Assembly: GCF_023701525.1 (NCBI RefSeq)
Contig: NZ_JAMQAW010000008.1
Location: forward strand, 272,836 to 336,835
Reading direction: 5' to 3'
Origin: Streptomyces albipurpureus
Lineage (GTDB): Bacteria; Actinomycetota; Actinomycetes; Streptomycetales; Streptomycetaceae
DNA length: 64,000 bases
Below the pieces are notes generated by a model. That model worked only from the letters and a program-made list of their open reading frames with translations. It was not told the origin of the DNA and did not search any database. Both the position numbers and the translations under genes were made by a program. Numbering within the stretch: the first letter of the stretch is position 1; each line of letters opens with the position of its first letter. Positions 51,525 through 60,337 of the stretch are shown here, piece after piece.

Positions 51525-51654
51525 GGTGCCTCCGCTGCCCAGAAGGGAGTCTGACGAGGCGTCAGGGTATGTCAGGCGATGGGGAACGGCAATGGCCCTC
51601 CGCCCCCCTGGAGTTCACCGAGGGGTGGAGGGCCATGGAAAGCGGTGCGCGGGG

Positions 51655-52473
51655 TCAGCCGCGCTGGATGCCCGTGGTGTCCTGGAGCAGACCGCGACGA
51701 CCGTCCTGCGTCTGCGCGATCAGACCCGTACCGCGCTGGTCCACGGCGAGGTACCAGGTGCCGGGGGCGAGTTCGGCGATCGGAGTGGGAGAACCGTCCT
51801 CGCCGTACAGCGGACGGGCCACCGGAACGGCGAACCAGAACGGTGCGAAGTCGCCGCCCGCGGGTCCACCGGGGGCGGGCTGCGAGGGCTGTCCGCCGTA
51901 CGAGGGCTGCGGCTGACCCTGCTGGGCCGGCGGCTGGCCTTGCTGGTTGGGGTAGGGCTGCGGCTGAGCACCCGGGTAGCCGTAACCACCCTGCGGCTGA
52001 CCGCTGTAGGGGGTGGGAGCCGCCGGACGCGGCGCACCGATCAGCGGAGCCTTGAGCGCGGGGACCAACTGGTTGCAGACCGCACCGGCGGCGAGTACGA
52101 GCGCTGCGATGAACCCGAGGATCAACCCGGCGCCCGCGTCGAAGGAGATACCGCCGTCACTGAGTGAACCCGCCGGGTCGAAGAGCGCGCCGAGGGCGGA
52201 CCAGGCGGTGAAGACGGCCAGTACGAGACCGATCTGCCCGAGTTCAAGGCCGAGCACCTTCGGCGGGCGGGGCAGCAGATGGGAGAGAACGATCAGCGCG
52301 GCGCTGATGATGCCGGCCAGATAGACGCTGAGGAGCAGGGACCCGCTGTCCCAGGCGGAAATCTCTCCGCACGTGGCCTCGCAGTCGAACGTGCTGAGGA
52401 ACGAGGCGATGAACAGCAGTACCGCTGCTCCGATCACCACGCCATCGCCTCGTGTGAGGGAGCGGATGTTCAC
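51655..52473 (-). CDS. membrane protein with Gln/Pro-rich tail (DUF5336-like)
   Basis: 272 residues. Four helices occupy the first 140 (GVVIGAAVLLFIASFLSTF; LAGIISAALIVLSHLL; GLVLAVFTAWSALGAL; ILGFIAALVLAAGAV). A Pro/Gln/Gly-rich linker follows (PQPYPNQQGQPPAQQGQPQP), then a C-terminal beta domain (WYLAVDQRGTGLIAQTQDGR). The architecture fits the DUF5336 membrane proteins of actinobacteria. Function is unknown. Confidence 0.75.
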   Translation of the reverse strand: MNIRSLTRGDGVVIGAAVLLFIASFLSTFDCEATCGEISAWDSGSLLLSVYLAGIISAALIVLSHLLPRPPKVLGLELGQIGLVLAVFTAWSALGALFDPAGSLSDGGISFDAGAGLILGFIAALVLAAGAVCNQLVPALKAPLIGAPRPAAPTPYSGQPQGGYGYPGAQPQPYPNQQGQPPAQQGQPQPSYGGQPSQPAPGGPAGGDFAPFWFAVPVARPLYGEDGSPTPIAELAPGTWYLAVDQRGTGLIAQTQDGRRGLLQDTTGIQRG

Positions 52474-52735
52474 GTAACGAAGTCCTTTGTCGGTCGTCTG
52501 TCGGTCGTCTCAACGGGCGGTCATCGCTGCCGCCGGAGGAGGAGTGTGCAACACATGGCCCGGGGTGACGTGCCATCGTAGGGTGAATCTATCGTCTGCC
52601 CGATCAGGACGTCTGCCAGGTGATGGCACTCACCTCTGATCAGCAGCCGGATCGAGACGGTATCGGAATCAGCGGCCGGCCCGGTGCGGGAAGGACTCGA
52701 ACGCCCGTGCGTGGCCTAGGGGCGGTGCGTCGGGC

Positions 52736-52770
52736 GGTGGCGGCGGTCCGTCCGGGAACCGCCGCCCACC
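52736..52770 (-). terminator. hairpin after the amidase gene
   Basis: GGTGGCGGCGGT (52736-52747) can pair with ACCGCCGCCCACC (52758-52770) with one bulged base, 14 bases past the amidase stop. Confidence 0.6.
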
Positions 52771-52783
52771 ACGATTGACCTGC

Positions 52784-53731
52784 TCATTTCACAAGGAAGC
52801 TCTGTAGTCCCGCGGCCATGCCGTGCGCCGCCCGCTGCCGCCAGCGCGGGTTCGTCAGGAGGTCGGCGTCCTCGGGGTCGCGCATATTGCCGCACTCGAT
52901 AAATACTTTCGGCACGGTGGAGAGATTCAGTCCCCCCAGATCCTTGCGCACATGCAGCCCGGTGCCTTCACCCACATAGTTCGAGGGTTCGCTGCCAGTG
53001 CTGCGGGCGAAGCCCGCCGCGATGTGTTCGCCCAGCTCACGTGAGGGGCCGACAATCCGCCTGGTGTCCGCTGTGCCCGCCGTGACCAGGCCCGGGAGGA
53101 TCATATGGAATCCGCGGTTGCCCCGTGCCGAGCCATCGGCGTGTACGGAGATGACCGCGTCGGCCCTGGCGTTGTTGCCGAAGCGCGCCCGTTCATCGAC
53201 ACAGGGGCCGAAAGGGCGCTCACCGTCATGGGTGAAGGAGACCTTCGCCCCCCGCCGCTCCAGGAGGGCCCGCAGCCGCACGGAAACATCCCGGGTGAAA
53301 GCGGCCTCGGTGTAACCGGCGTTGGTGGCGGTGCCGGTCGTATCGCATTCCTTGCGGTGGGTTCCGGCGTCCACGAGTCGATTGATCTCGGCGGTGTGCT
53401 GGAAGTTGCCGGGGTTGTGGCCCGGGTCGATCACGATCACCTTGCCGGCCAGTGGGCCGTCGGTCCCGGCACCGGATGACCGCGAGGGGTGGGGCGGCTT
53501 GGCGTCGACCGTCTTTCCGCCCGGTGAGGGGGAGCCAGCCGTGGTGGCGGCAGCCTCCGAGGGGGTGTCCGGGCCAGGGCTGCTGTCCGGGGATCGCGAC
53601 AGCAACCAGCCCACCAGCGAACCGGCCAGCAGAGCGATGACGGTGAGGGTGAGGGCGATGCGCACACCGGGCGGTCGGCGGCGGGGCGGAGCGGTCGGTG
53701 TTGCTGATCCTGCGGTCTCGTCATGCGGCAC
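52784..53731 (-). CDS. N-acetylmuramoyl-L-alanine amidase (Amidase_3), membrane-anchored
   Basis: About 315 residues from GTG 53731; an ATG at 53785 is possible. An N-terminal membrane helix (VRIALTLTVIALLAGSLVGWLL) is followed by a Pro/Ser linker and the zinc amidase domain: metal ligands in KVIVIDPGHNPG, SVHADGSARG and catalytic Glu in VFIECGNMRDPEDADLL. It cleaves the amide between MurNAc and the stem peptide in the cell wall. It is close to the methyltransferase gene but separated by about 130 bases. Confidence 0.88.
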   Translation of the reverse strand: MPHDETAGSATPTAPPRRRPPGVRIALTLTVIALLAGSLVGWLLSRSPDSSPGPDTPSEAAATTAGSPSPGGKTVDAKPPHPSRSSGAGTDGPLAGKVIVIDPGHNPGNFQHTAEINRLVDAGTHRKECDTTGTATNAGYTEAAFTRDVSVRLRALLERRGAKVSFTHDGERPFGPCVDERARFGNNARADAVISVHADGSARGNRGFHMILPGLVTAGTADTRRIVGPSRELGEHIAAGFARSTGSEPSNYVGEGTGLHVRKDLGGLNLSTVPKVFIECGNMRDPEDADLLTNPRWRQRAAHGMAAGLQSFLVK

Positions 53732-53861
53732 GTCGGCGATCGTAGGGCCTCGCGCCCGGATCGGTCCGATCCGATCGGCGCCCATGGGCGCGTCGCCACC
53801 GTCGGCCGCTGTTCCTTGATCGCCACCCGCGGGCGGTGCGGGGCCGTTTCACCGCGGCCGG

Positions 53862-54509
53862 TCAGATCCCCTCGGCGGTTCGGCGCAGAACGCGCAGCGA
53901 GTCCGTCACGGAGACCTCGGTGAACGCGCCGGAGGCAAGGGCACGGCGAAAGACCCGGTAGGGGGCCTGACCGCCGTCCGCGGGATCGGGAAAGACATCG
54001 TGGATCACCAGCAGTCCACCCGGTGCGAGATGGGGCACCCACCCCTCGTAGTCGCCGCCCGCGTGCTCCTCGGTGTGCCCGCCGTCGATGAACACCAGCC
54101 CGAGCGGGGTTCCCCAGAGCCGTGCGACCTGGGGGGAGCGGCCGACGACAGCGACCACATGGTCTTCCAGGCCGGCCTGGTGCAGGGTGCGCCGAAAGGT
54201 CGGCAAGGTGTCCATCCGACCGAGTTCGGGATCGACCACGGAAGGGTCGTGGTACTCCCAGCCGGGCTGCTGCTCCTCACTGCCCCGGTGGTGGTCCACC
54301 GTGATGGCGGTGATGCCTGCCGCCCGTGCGGCGTCGGCGAGCAGAAGGGTCGAGCGCCCGCAGTAGGTGCCGACCTCAAGCAGCGGCAGTCCGAGCGCAC
54401 CCGCTTGCACCGCGGCCGCATACAGGGCGAGGCCTTCGGCCAGGGGCATGAACCCCTTGGCGCCGTCAAAGGCTGAGAGGGTGTCCTGCGCGGGTGCGGC
54501 GGTGGCCAT
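53862..54509 (-). CDS. class I SAM-dependent methyltransferase (Methyltransf_24-like)
   Basis: 215 residues from ATG 54509. The core reads PLLEVGTYCGRSTLLLADAA (motif I), GITAITVDHHRGSEEQQPGW, LVFIDGGHTEEHAGGDYEGW with the metal-binding Asp/His, and LLVIHDVFPDPADGGQAPYR. This is a cation-dependent type similar to sugar or macrolide O-methyltransferases. The substrate is not evident from the neighbours. Confidence 0.88.
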   Translation of the reverse strand: MATAAPAQDTLSAFDGAKGFMPLAEGLALYAAAVQAGALGLPLLEVGTYCGRSTLLLADAARAAGITAITVDHHRGSEEQQPGWEYHDPSVVDPELGRMDTLPTFRRTLHQAGLEDHVVAVVGRSPQVARLWGTPLGLVFIDGGHTEEHAGGDYEGWVPHLAPGGLLVIHDVFPDPADGGQAPYRVFRRALASGAFTEVSVTDSLRVLRRTAEGI

Positions 54510-54753
54510 GGGGTGGCTTTCCTCCTGGTCGTACGGGTGTTCTGGCGCCCATGGTGCCGCATACGGCCCCTGCGTCCCACCCGCGGGCAACGGCCCCGAG
54601 CACACCGCGTCCTCACCGGCCCGCCGAGGCCGCCGCCTGCGGCGCGCAACACAACGGACGCGGCGGCCCCCTCCAAGGCCGTCAAACGGCCTGGTCTGGC
54701 TGAATGCTGAGGCGCACTGGCCAGACCCGGGGGCATGCTCTATTCCTGGGCGG

Positions 54754-55650
54754 ATGGATGGTGTGGAGTGGCTGGCGCTGAGTACGAGCGTGCTTGTCGT
54801 GTTACTGAACATGGGCATCGGCGGACTGGCCCTGTGGAGCTACCGCACCCATCGCCGGGCGGCGGAGCGCCTGATGGCGTCGGACGTCCTGGACGCGTAT
54901 CACGCGGCCTGGTTGCTCGGCTCCGGATTCGGCGCGGAGGCATCACGGCGACGGGAGTCCGATGCCGCCGAGATGGCCTTGGAAGCGCTGGTCTCGGCTG
55001 GGTCGGTCCAGTTGGATCAAGGCGGCGACCTGGTACTGACCGAGGGCGGGGACCAAGCGCGGGCGGTGTCTTCGGCGCATCCCTTGGAGCGGGTGGCCTG
55101 GCGGTTCAGCCGCGACGCACTGGCCGCCGGAAGCACCGTGACGGTGGAGGGCCTGGCCGCTCACTCCCACTTCCGTACCGCCTGCGTGACGCACAGCGGG
55201 CAGTTGGCGGAGTACCTACCGAGCCGCCATTGGCGCCACGACGATCTCGGCGGCCTGGTTCCGATGGTCGCGGGGCTTATCGCGGCGGGATGGTTCACCG
55301 TGAACACCTGCCTGGTCATGGTGCTGGCCTTCCGCGACGAGACCGACTGGTCGGACTCCGAGGATGCCTCCGGGGTCATCGGCGGGGTGATGTTCCTGAC
55401 TCTGCTCACCGCGGTGATCTCCGCGATCGTCCTGATGGTCCTGCACATGTCCCTCTGGCTGTGGTGGAAGAGGCGATGGCCGCGCAGGCTTCGCAGGTAC
55501 TGCCGCGCACTGGTTCACCAGCGGACCGGCGGTGGGACCCTCCCCCCTACGCCCCACCCGGCGACTCCAGCCACGGGCAGCACGGGAGATGCCCGCCGCA
55601 CCTCGCCGCCCGACCTGGACACCTTCGATGCTGACCTATCGTCAGAATGA
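54754..55650 (+). CDS. hypothetical membrane protein with three hydrophobic helices
   Basis: 298 residues from ATG 54754. One helix is at the N-terminus (STSVLVVLLNMGIGGLALWSY). A soluble domain of 150 residues follows, with DVLDAYHAAWLLGSGFGAEAS and a winged-helix-like part (ALEALVSAGSVQLDQGGDLV). Two helices (MVAGLIAAGWFTVNTCLVMV and GVMFLTLLTAVISAIVLMVL) and a basic tail complete it. It resembles TIGR04222-type membrane proteins, but that is a weak recall. A short CATCGGT/ACCGATG hairpin at 55714-55732 may end its transcript. Confidence 0.6.
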   Translation: MDGVEWLALSTSVLVVLLNMGIGGLALWSYRTHRRAAERLMASDVLDAYHAAWLLGSGFGAEASRRRESDAAEMALEALVSAGSVQLDQGGDLVLTEGGDQARAVSSAHPLERVAWRFSRDALAAGSTVTVEGLAAHSHFRTACVTHSGQLAEYLPSRHWRHDDLGGLVPMVAGLIAAGWFTVNTCLVMVLAFRDETDWSDSEDASGVIGGVMFLTLLTAVISAIVLMVLHMSLWLWWKRRWPRRLRRYCRALVHQRTGGGTLPPTPHPATPATGSTGDARRTSPPDLDTFDADLSSE

Positions 55651-56016
55651 AGGAGCCTCAGGCGCGGTGGGGGAGTGATCCCTGTCACCGTTCTGCCGGA
55701 GGGAGACCCGGGGCATCGGTAGGAGACCGATGGGTGCTGCGCGGCTTGGGGACTGGCCGGGCAACACCCTGGAGCTCATGAGGCAGGGGAGGCCGAGCCC
55801 CTGTCTGCCCTGTCTGCCCCTGTCGGGAGGAGGCGGTACAAGGCCTGGAGCAGGGCGGGATGCGGCGCCGCACCGCCCGGACCGAGCCCGGGTGCTGAGT
55901 CTGCGCGCCAGACCGGGTCCGAGGTCCCGGCCAGAGCCCCATCCGAAGTCCTAGGACAGGCGTTTCAGTCCCGTACGGCAATATCCGGATGTACTGACCG
56001 TAGACCGGCTGAGACC
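55651..56016. other. intergenic region
   Basis: No supported gene. It contains the small hairpin at 55714-55732 and a CCCTGTCTG-type short tandem repeat near 55800, and must hold the MFS promoter. Confidence 0.4.
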
Positions 56017-57456
56017 ATGACAGTCATGGTCCAAGCCCCCACAGATCTTCAACAGACCCGAATACCCACCCCCGCACTCCGCTCCACGCGCACCTTCCTG
56101 GTGCTCTTCGCCGCCTGCGCCGGACAGTTCCTCGTCGTCCTCGATGTGTCCGTCGTCAATGTCGCGCTCCCCTCCATGCGCGCCGACCTCGGACTCTCCA
56201 CCACCGGTCTGCAATGGGTGGTCAACGCCTACGCCATCGCCTTCGCCGGCTTTATGCTCCTCGGCGGTCGGGCCGCCGATGTCTTCGGGCGCAAGCGGAC
56301 CTTCCTCTTCGGTCTCGGCCTCTTCACGGTTGCCTCGCTGGCGGGCGGGCTCGCCCAGGAAGGCTGGCAGTTGCTCGCGGCCCGGGCGGTCCAGGGGCTC
56401 GGTGCGGCGGTGCTCGCCCCGGCGACGCTGACCATCGTGACGGCTGCCGCGCCTGCGGGCCCGGCCAGGACCCGAGCGATCGGCACCTGGTCGGCCGTGG
56501 GTGCGGCAGGCGGCGCGGCCGGAGGTTTTGTCGGGGGAGCCCTCACTGATCTGCTCTCCTGGCGTTGGGTGCTCTTGATCAATGTGCCGGTGGGTGCCCT
56601 GGTGCTGGTGGGCGCGGTGTTCTGGCTCACCGAGAGCCGGGAGAAGACGGGCCGTCGCCTGGACCTGCCGGGCGCATCGCTGGTCACCGGGGGACTCGCG
56701 GCGGTTGCGTACGGCATCGTCCAGACCGAGGAAGCCGGTTGGATCGCGGCGCGGACGCTGCTGCCGCTGCTTGGCGGGCTGGCGGTGCTGGGATTGTTCA
56801 TCCTGGTGGAAGCACGGACCAAGGCTCCGCTGATGCCGTTGAAGGTGTTCCGCTCCCGGGCGGTGACCGCGGCCAATGTGACCATGATGGTGATCGGCTC
56901 GGCGTCCTTCGGCATGTGGTTCTCCATGACGGTGTACGCGCAGAACGTGCTCGACTACTCGCCCCTCAAAGCCGGGTTGGCGTTGATCCCCAGTTCGGTG
57001 GCGGTGGTGGTCGGCTCCAAGCTCGCGCCCCGACTGATGACCCGGGCGGGGGCGGCGAATGTCGCCGTCATCGGGACGCTGATCGCGGCGACCGGTTTCG
57101 GCTGGCAGTCGACGATGACCGCCGATGGCGGCTATCTCATGTCGATCATGATCCCGGGCATGCTGATGATGATGGGCATCGGCCTTGCGGCGACCCCACT
57201 GGCCGCGCTGGCAACGGCGGGCGCCGAGCCGGGGGACGAAGGTCTGGTCTCCGGCCTGATCAACACCTCACGCACGATGGGGGGTGCGTTGGGGCTTTCG
57301 GTCTTCTCCACGATCGCGGCATCGCGTGCGGGGGACAGCGCCGCCGAGGTCGATCTCACGGCCGGGTACGCCCTGGCCTTCAGGGCGGGGGCCGGGCTAC
57401 TGGTGACGGGCGCTGTGGTGATGCTGTTCTGGCTGCCGCGACGGACCGAACACTGA
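56017..57456 (+). CDS. MFS drug exporter (DHA2, 14-TM)
   Basis: 479 residues. Helix 1 carries VVLDVSVVNVALPSMRADLG, the DHA2 signature. The loop 2/3 motif A is GGRAADVFGRKRTFL and motif C lies in AGGFVGGALTDLLSW. The 14-helix pattern runs to WLPRRTEH without the MarR extension seen in the exporter at 19.8 kb. Proton-coupled export of an antibiotic or toxic compound is likely. It is monocistronic and convergent to the response-regulator gene. Confidence 0.92.
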   Translation: MTVMVQAPTDLQQTRIPTPALRSTRTFLVLFAACAGQFLVVLDVSVVNVALPSMRADLGLSTTGLQWVVNAYAIAFAGFMLLGGRAADVFGRKRTFLFGLGLFTVASLAGGLAQEGWQLLAARAVQGLGAAVLAPATLTIVTAAAPAGPARTRAIGTWSAVGAAGGAAGGFVGGALTDLLSWRWVLLINVPVGALVLVGAVFWLTESREKTGRRLDLPGASLVTGGLAAVAYGIVQTEEAGWIAARTLLPLLGGLAVLGLFILVEARTKAPLMPLKVFRSRAVTAANVTMMVIGSASFGMWFSMTVYAQNVLDYSPLKAGLALIPSSVAVVVGSKLAPRLMTRAGAANVAVIGTLIAATGFGWQSTMTADGGYLMSIMIPGMLMMMGIGLAATPLAALATAGAEPGDEGLVSGLINTSRTMGGALGLSVFSTIAASRAGDSAAEVDLTAGYALAFRAGAGLLVTGAVVMLFWLPRRTEH

Positions 57457-57505
57457 CGGCGCAGGAGACCGACGGACCGGAGAGACGGGCGCGCTGTCGC
57501 TATGT

Positions 57506-57964
57506 CTATGCGCTGTCGTCGGGGGCGGCGGCCAGGGCGGGGTCGATCACCGTCTCCCCCGTCAGCACCATGCGTACTGCCCGTACCAGTTCCTCCACCG
57601 GGCCGTCCTTCACCACGAACCCCGCAGCTCCCGCGGACAGCGCACGCTGGAGATGGCCGGGCCGTGCCGAGGTGGTCAGAACCAGTACCCGACACTCGGG
57701 TACCTCGTCCCGTAGGGCCGCGGCGGCGTCAAGTCCGCTGAGCCCGGGGAGTTCCACCTCCAGCAGAGCCACATCCGGCCGGGTCTCCCAGGCCTTCTTG
57801 ACCACCTCGTCGCCCCGCTCCACCTGGGCGACGACTTCGAAACCGGGCTCTAGGCCGAGGAGCAGCGCCAGGGCACCGTGCCGCCCGCTCTCGTCCTCGG
57901 CCAGCAGAATCCGTACGGATGTGGCAGGGCGGTGGTCCCGCGGCATCTCTTCCACGACCGTCAT
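57506..57964 (-). CDS. degenerate receiver-only response regulator
   Basis: 152 residues from ATG 57964. The receiver fold is complete: acidic pocket LLAEDE (Glu23, Asp24), Thr96/97 in VLVLTTSARPG, and Lys118 in FVVKDGP. At the phospho-acceptor position the expected Asp (VALLDxELPG) is Glu69 (codon 57758-57760), so normal phosphorylation is not possible. The NarL/DesR-type LuxR HTH that should follow is absent; the protein ends PALAAAPDDSA and the next gene begins about 50 bases further. It may be a locked, DNA-independent partner. It lies downstream of the GKHR peptide gene. Confidence 0.85.
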   Translation of the reverse strand: MTVVEEMPRDHRPATSVRILLAEDESGRHGALALLLGLEPGFEVVAQVERGDEVVKKAWETRPDVALLEVELPGLSGLDAAAALRDEVPECRVLVLTTSARPGHLQRALSAGAAGFVVKDGPVEELVRAVRMVLTGETVIDPALAAAPDDSA

Positions 57965-58170
57965 GCTAAGCGCGCGCCGATACCCCCGCGACCTGGGAAG
58001 ACGACTCCGGACTTCGATAGGGCCCCGGTCGGAGTGCCTGGCGGGAACCCATCCCTGACACGGCCGACCGGGGCTCCCTCCCGCACCCCGACCCACCCGA
58101 CCGGGAACCGGGCAGCAAGTACGGGAACAGGGTCCCGAGGAAGGAGCCCCGGTCGCCTGGACCCGAGGGA

Positions 58171-58341
58171 TCAGGTCGTTGCCGCGTCGGACTGCCCCGG
58201 GCGGCGGTGCTTGCCGTGGGGTTCGGCAGCGGTGTCCTCCGCGGCCGCCGCTACCCCCCGGTGCTTTCCGGCGCCGTTGGCCCCGGACTCCGCCGCCCCC
58301 GGCGAGGGCTTCTTGATCGTGTCGGTTCCGGCATCAGACAT
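58171..58341 (-). CDS. 56-residue peptide with two GKHR motifs
   Basis: ATG 58341, with a G-rich sequence (GGGGGG) about ten bases upstream, to TGA 58171-58173. The peptide is hydrophilic. An acidic/Ser-rich start (MSDAGTDTIKKPSPG) is followed by two copies of a G-K-H-R motif (NGAGKHRGVAAAAEDT and EPHGKHRRPGQ), spaced 18 residues apart. Codon use is normal for the genome. It lies 51 bases after the propeller-like gene on the same strand. Similar His/Arg-motif small proteins occur in Streptomyces, but I know no function. Confidence 0.6.
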   Translation of the reverse strand: MSDAGTDTIKKPSPGAAESGANGAGKHRGVAAAAEDTAAEPHGKHRRPGQSDAATT

Positions 58342-58392
58342 ATGGCTGAATCCCCCCGTTGTCGGCGCTGAATGACTTTCAGGCCGAAGATT

Positions 58393-59877
58393 CTAACCAG
58401 GACCGATGCGCCCGGAGAGCGGTGCCTGCTGCAACGGAATCGGTTGATACGCCACCGAAGCCGTCGCGACCGCCGGCATCGGTGGCGCACACACCCCCAC
58501 ACCCCTTCCGGCAGTGTCCTTCGCGAGCTGTCCACCCACCCCCACCGCTACGGTGCCGACCTCGCCCACGCCCTGTTCGCCCGCCCGCACGGCACCGGCC
58601 CGGGCGTTGGCGGCCGGTAGATCGCCCGACGGACCCGCTTCGGTCCGCACAACACGGGCAGCCTCGCCGCCACCCGTCCCTCGCCCCCGCGACTCACCCC
58701 GTACCCCCCGGGCCGCGAACAGGTCCTCCGTTCTGATCCGTGCGACCCCGCACGGCACCTGCCCTGTCACATAGGGCAGCCGCAGCACCCCGTCCTCGCC
58801 CCACACCCCCGCCCCGACCAGCCACCCCTCGGGCATCGGCAGCGGATGCAGCCGCCGCTCCTCGGGCCGCCAGATCGCCAACCGCCCGGGGACCGCTGGT
58901 CCTCCCCTACCGTCCCCACGGTCTTCTTCAGCGGCGCCGCTGCGGGGCTCGACGCCACTGGCATGCGGTCCGGTGACGCCCGGTCCGGTGACGCCCGGTC
59001 CGGTGACGCCCGGTCCGGTGACGTGCAGTGCCACTCCACAACGCTCCGGCATCAGCACCTGCCCCGGCTGTGCGGCAACCGGCGTCAGCGTCAGCGCGGA
59101 GTCCGCCCGATGGAGACACTCCGGAAAACGCACCGGCAACGCACTCCCCAGTACGCCCCACCCCAGCCGGTCCGTCCCCGGAGCGTTCGACCGGATCACC
59201 AGCAGACCGCTGTCGAGGTCGGCCAGCAGCAGCCGATCGTCGCTCCCCGGGGTGATCTGCAACAGCGGTGACATCTCGCCACCCCGCAGGAGATCCACCG
59301 CCACCGTCTTCAGCGGACCTCCATCGAACCGTCGGTCGAGTGCGAGCATCCGCCCCAGACGATCCAGCCACACCCCACCCGAACAGCGCCCCGGTACGAC
59401 GGCGAGCTGCTCAGGCCCGAAGGCGCCCCCCGCCACCAGCCAGATCGCGGTGGCCCGGTCTCCAGGGGCGATCGCATAGACACGATCGCCTTCCGGCGAC
59501 GGCGGCAGGAGCACCAGTTCGGGCGTCTCGATCCCGCCAAGGGGAATCTCCCCCGTCCCCGCGCCGAGCGGATAGAGCAGCGAGAAGAGATGCCGTCCTC
59601 CCACTCGCCTGTGAATCAGCACCCGCCCGTCCGTCAGCGGCAGCAGATCGGCGTCGGCCTGTTCCGGCTGGTGCAGGGGCAGCGGTACGGCATAGGGCTC
59701 GGGGCCATCGAGCGTCCACCGCTCGGGGAACAGGGCCTCGCCGACCCCGGCCAGCCGCGCCGCATAGGCGCCGTTCACCGAGATCGCGAACCTCGTCGGT
59801 ACCGTACGTCCCGCTCTGTCCGGCGTACTCTCCGGCCGGGTGTGCTGCTTGGCGGATTCGATGGCACAGGCTGTCAT
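58393..59877 (-). CDS. beta-propeller-like protein of unknown function
   Basis: 494 residues from ATG 59877, which has an excellent ribosome site (GGAGGTGA, six bases away). The first 370 residues are beta-rich with repeated strand/turn units (LLPLTDGRVLIHRRVGGRHL; LLLADLDSGLLVIRSNAPG; GVWLDRLGRMLALDRRFDGG), suggesting a propeller. A short tandem (GPGVT x3-4) lies at about 285-305. The C-terminal 120 residues are Gly/Ala/Val-rich and low complexity. There is no signal peptide. It is the first gene of a unit with the GKHR peptide and the response regulator. Confidence 0.7.
   Translation of the reverse strand: MTACAIESAKQHTRPESTPDRAGRTVPTRFAISVNGAYAARLAGVGEALFPERWTLDGPEPYAVPLPLHQPEQADADLLPLTDGRVLIHRRVGGRHLFSLLYPLGAGTGEIPLGGIETPELVLLPPSPEGDRVYAIAPGDRATAIWLVAGGAFGPEQLAVVPGRCSGGVWLDRLGRMLALDRRFDGGPLKTVAVDLLRGGEMSPLLQITPGSDDRLLLADLDSGLLVIRSNAPGTDRLGWGVLGSALPVRFPECLHRADSALTLTPVAAQPGQVLMPERCGVALHVTGPGVTGPGVTGPGVTGPHASGVEPRSGAAEEDRGDGRGGPAVPGRLAIWRPEERRLHPLPMPEGWLVGAGVWGEDGVLRLPYVTGQVPCGVARIRTEDLFAARGVRGESRGRGTGGGEAARVVRTEAGPSGDLPAANARAGAVRAGEQGVGEVGTVAVGVGGQLAKDTAGRGVGVCAPPMPAVATASVAYQPIPLQQAPLSGRIGPG
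58966..59025 (-). repeat. 15-base tandem repeat within the propeller-like gene
   Basis: Four copies of CGGTCCGGTGACGCC (58966-58980, 58981-58995, 58996-59010, and a last variant ending at 59025). They keep the frame and encode a V-T-G-P-G repeat. Copy number could vary between strains. Confidence 0.85.
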
Positions 59878-60337
59878 CGGCTCGTCACCTCCGGCCATGA
59901 AGCTTGGTTTCGTACTTCCAGCCGAACAACACGAGCCCTCACCGTTCACACATATGGATGGCTGCGGGAGTAATCACCACTGGGTGCGGAACCGTTTGTG
60001 CTCCTCGTACGCGCCCCTCCGTCCGCGACCCGAGGCCGTCCTGCGGCCCCGCTGTTTTCCGGACCGCGCGCTCGCCGCGCCCTGAGTATCCGGCTCTCAC
60101 CCCCGCCCACCAGCCCCGCAGCCCTGGACCGCGCATCTCGAAAGCCGGTTCCCCGACCGGAAGTCCGCTCGCCCGAGCCGACTGGCGATACGGCGGTCAC
60201 GGGCCGCCGGTGTCCGCTCCACCCGGCCCGGTACTCCGTCCCTGCCCGCCGCCCCGGTCGACCGCCGCCGCCCGGTCCGCACAGCCGTCCCGGAGGTCAG
60301 GACCGGCGTCGCACCCGGCGCGGGTAACCTGTCTGGC
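59878..60337. other. intergenic region without a supported gene
   Basis: GC-rich sequence between divergent genes. It must hold promoters for both the propeller gene and the Nif3 operon. I saw no clear hexamers, repeat or structured RNA. Confidence 0.4.
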
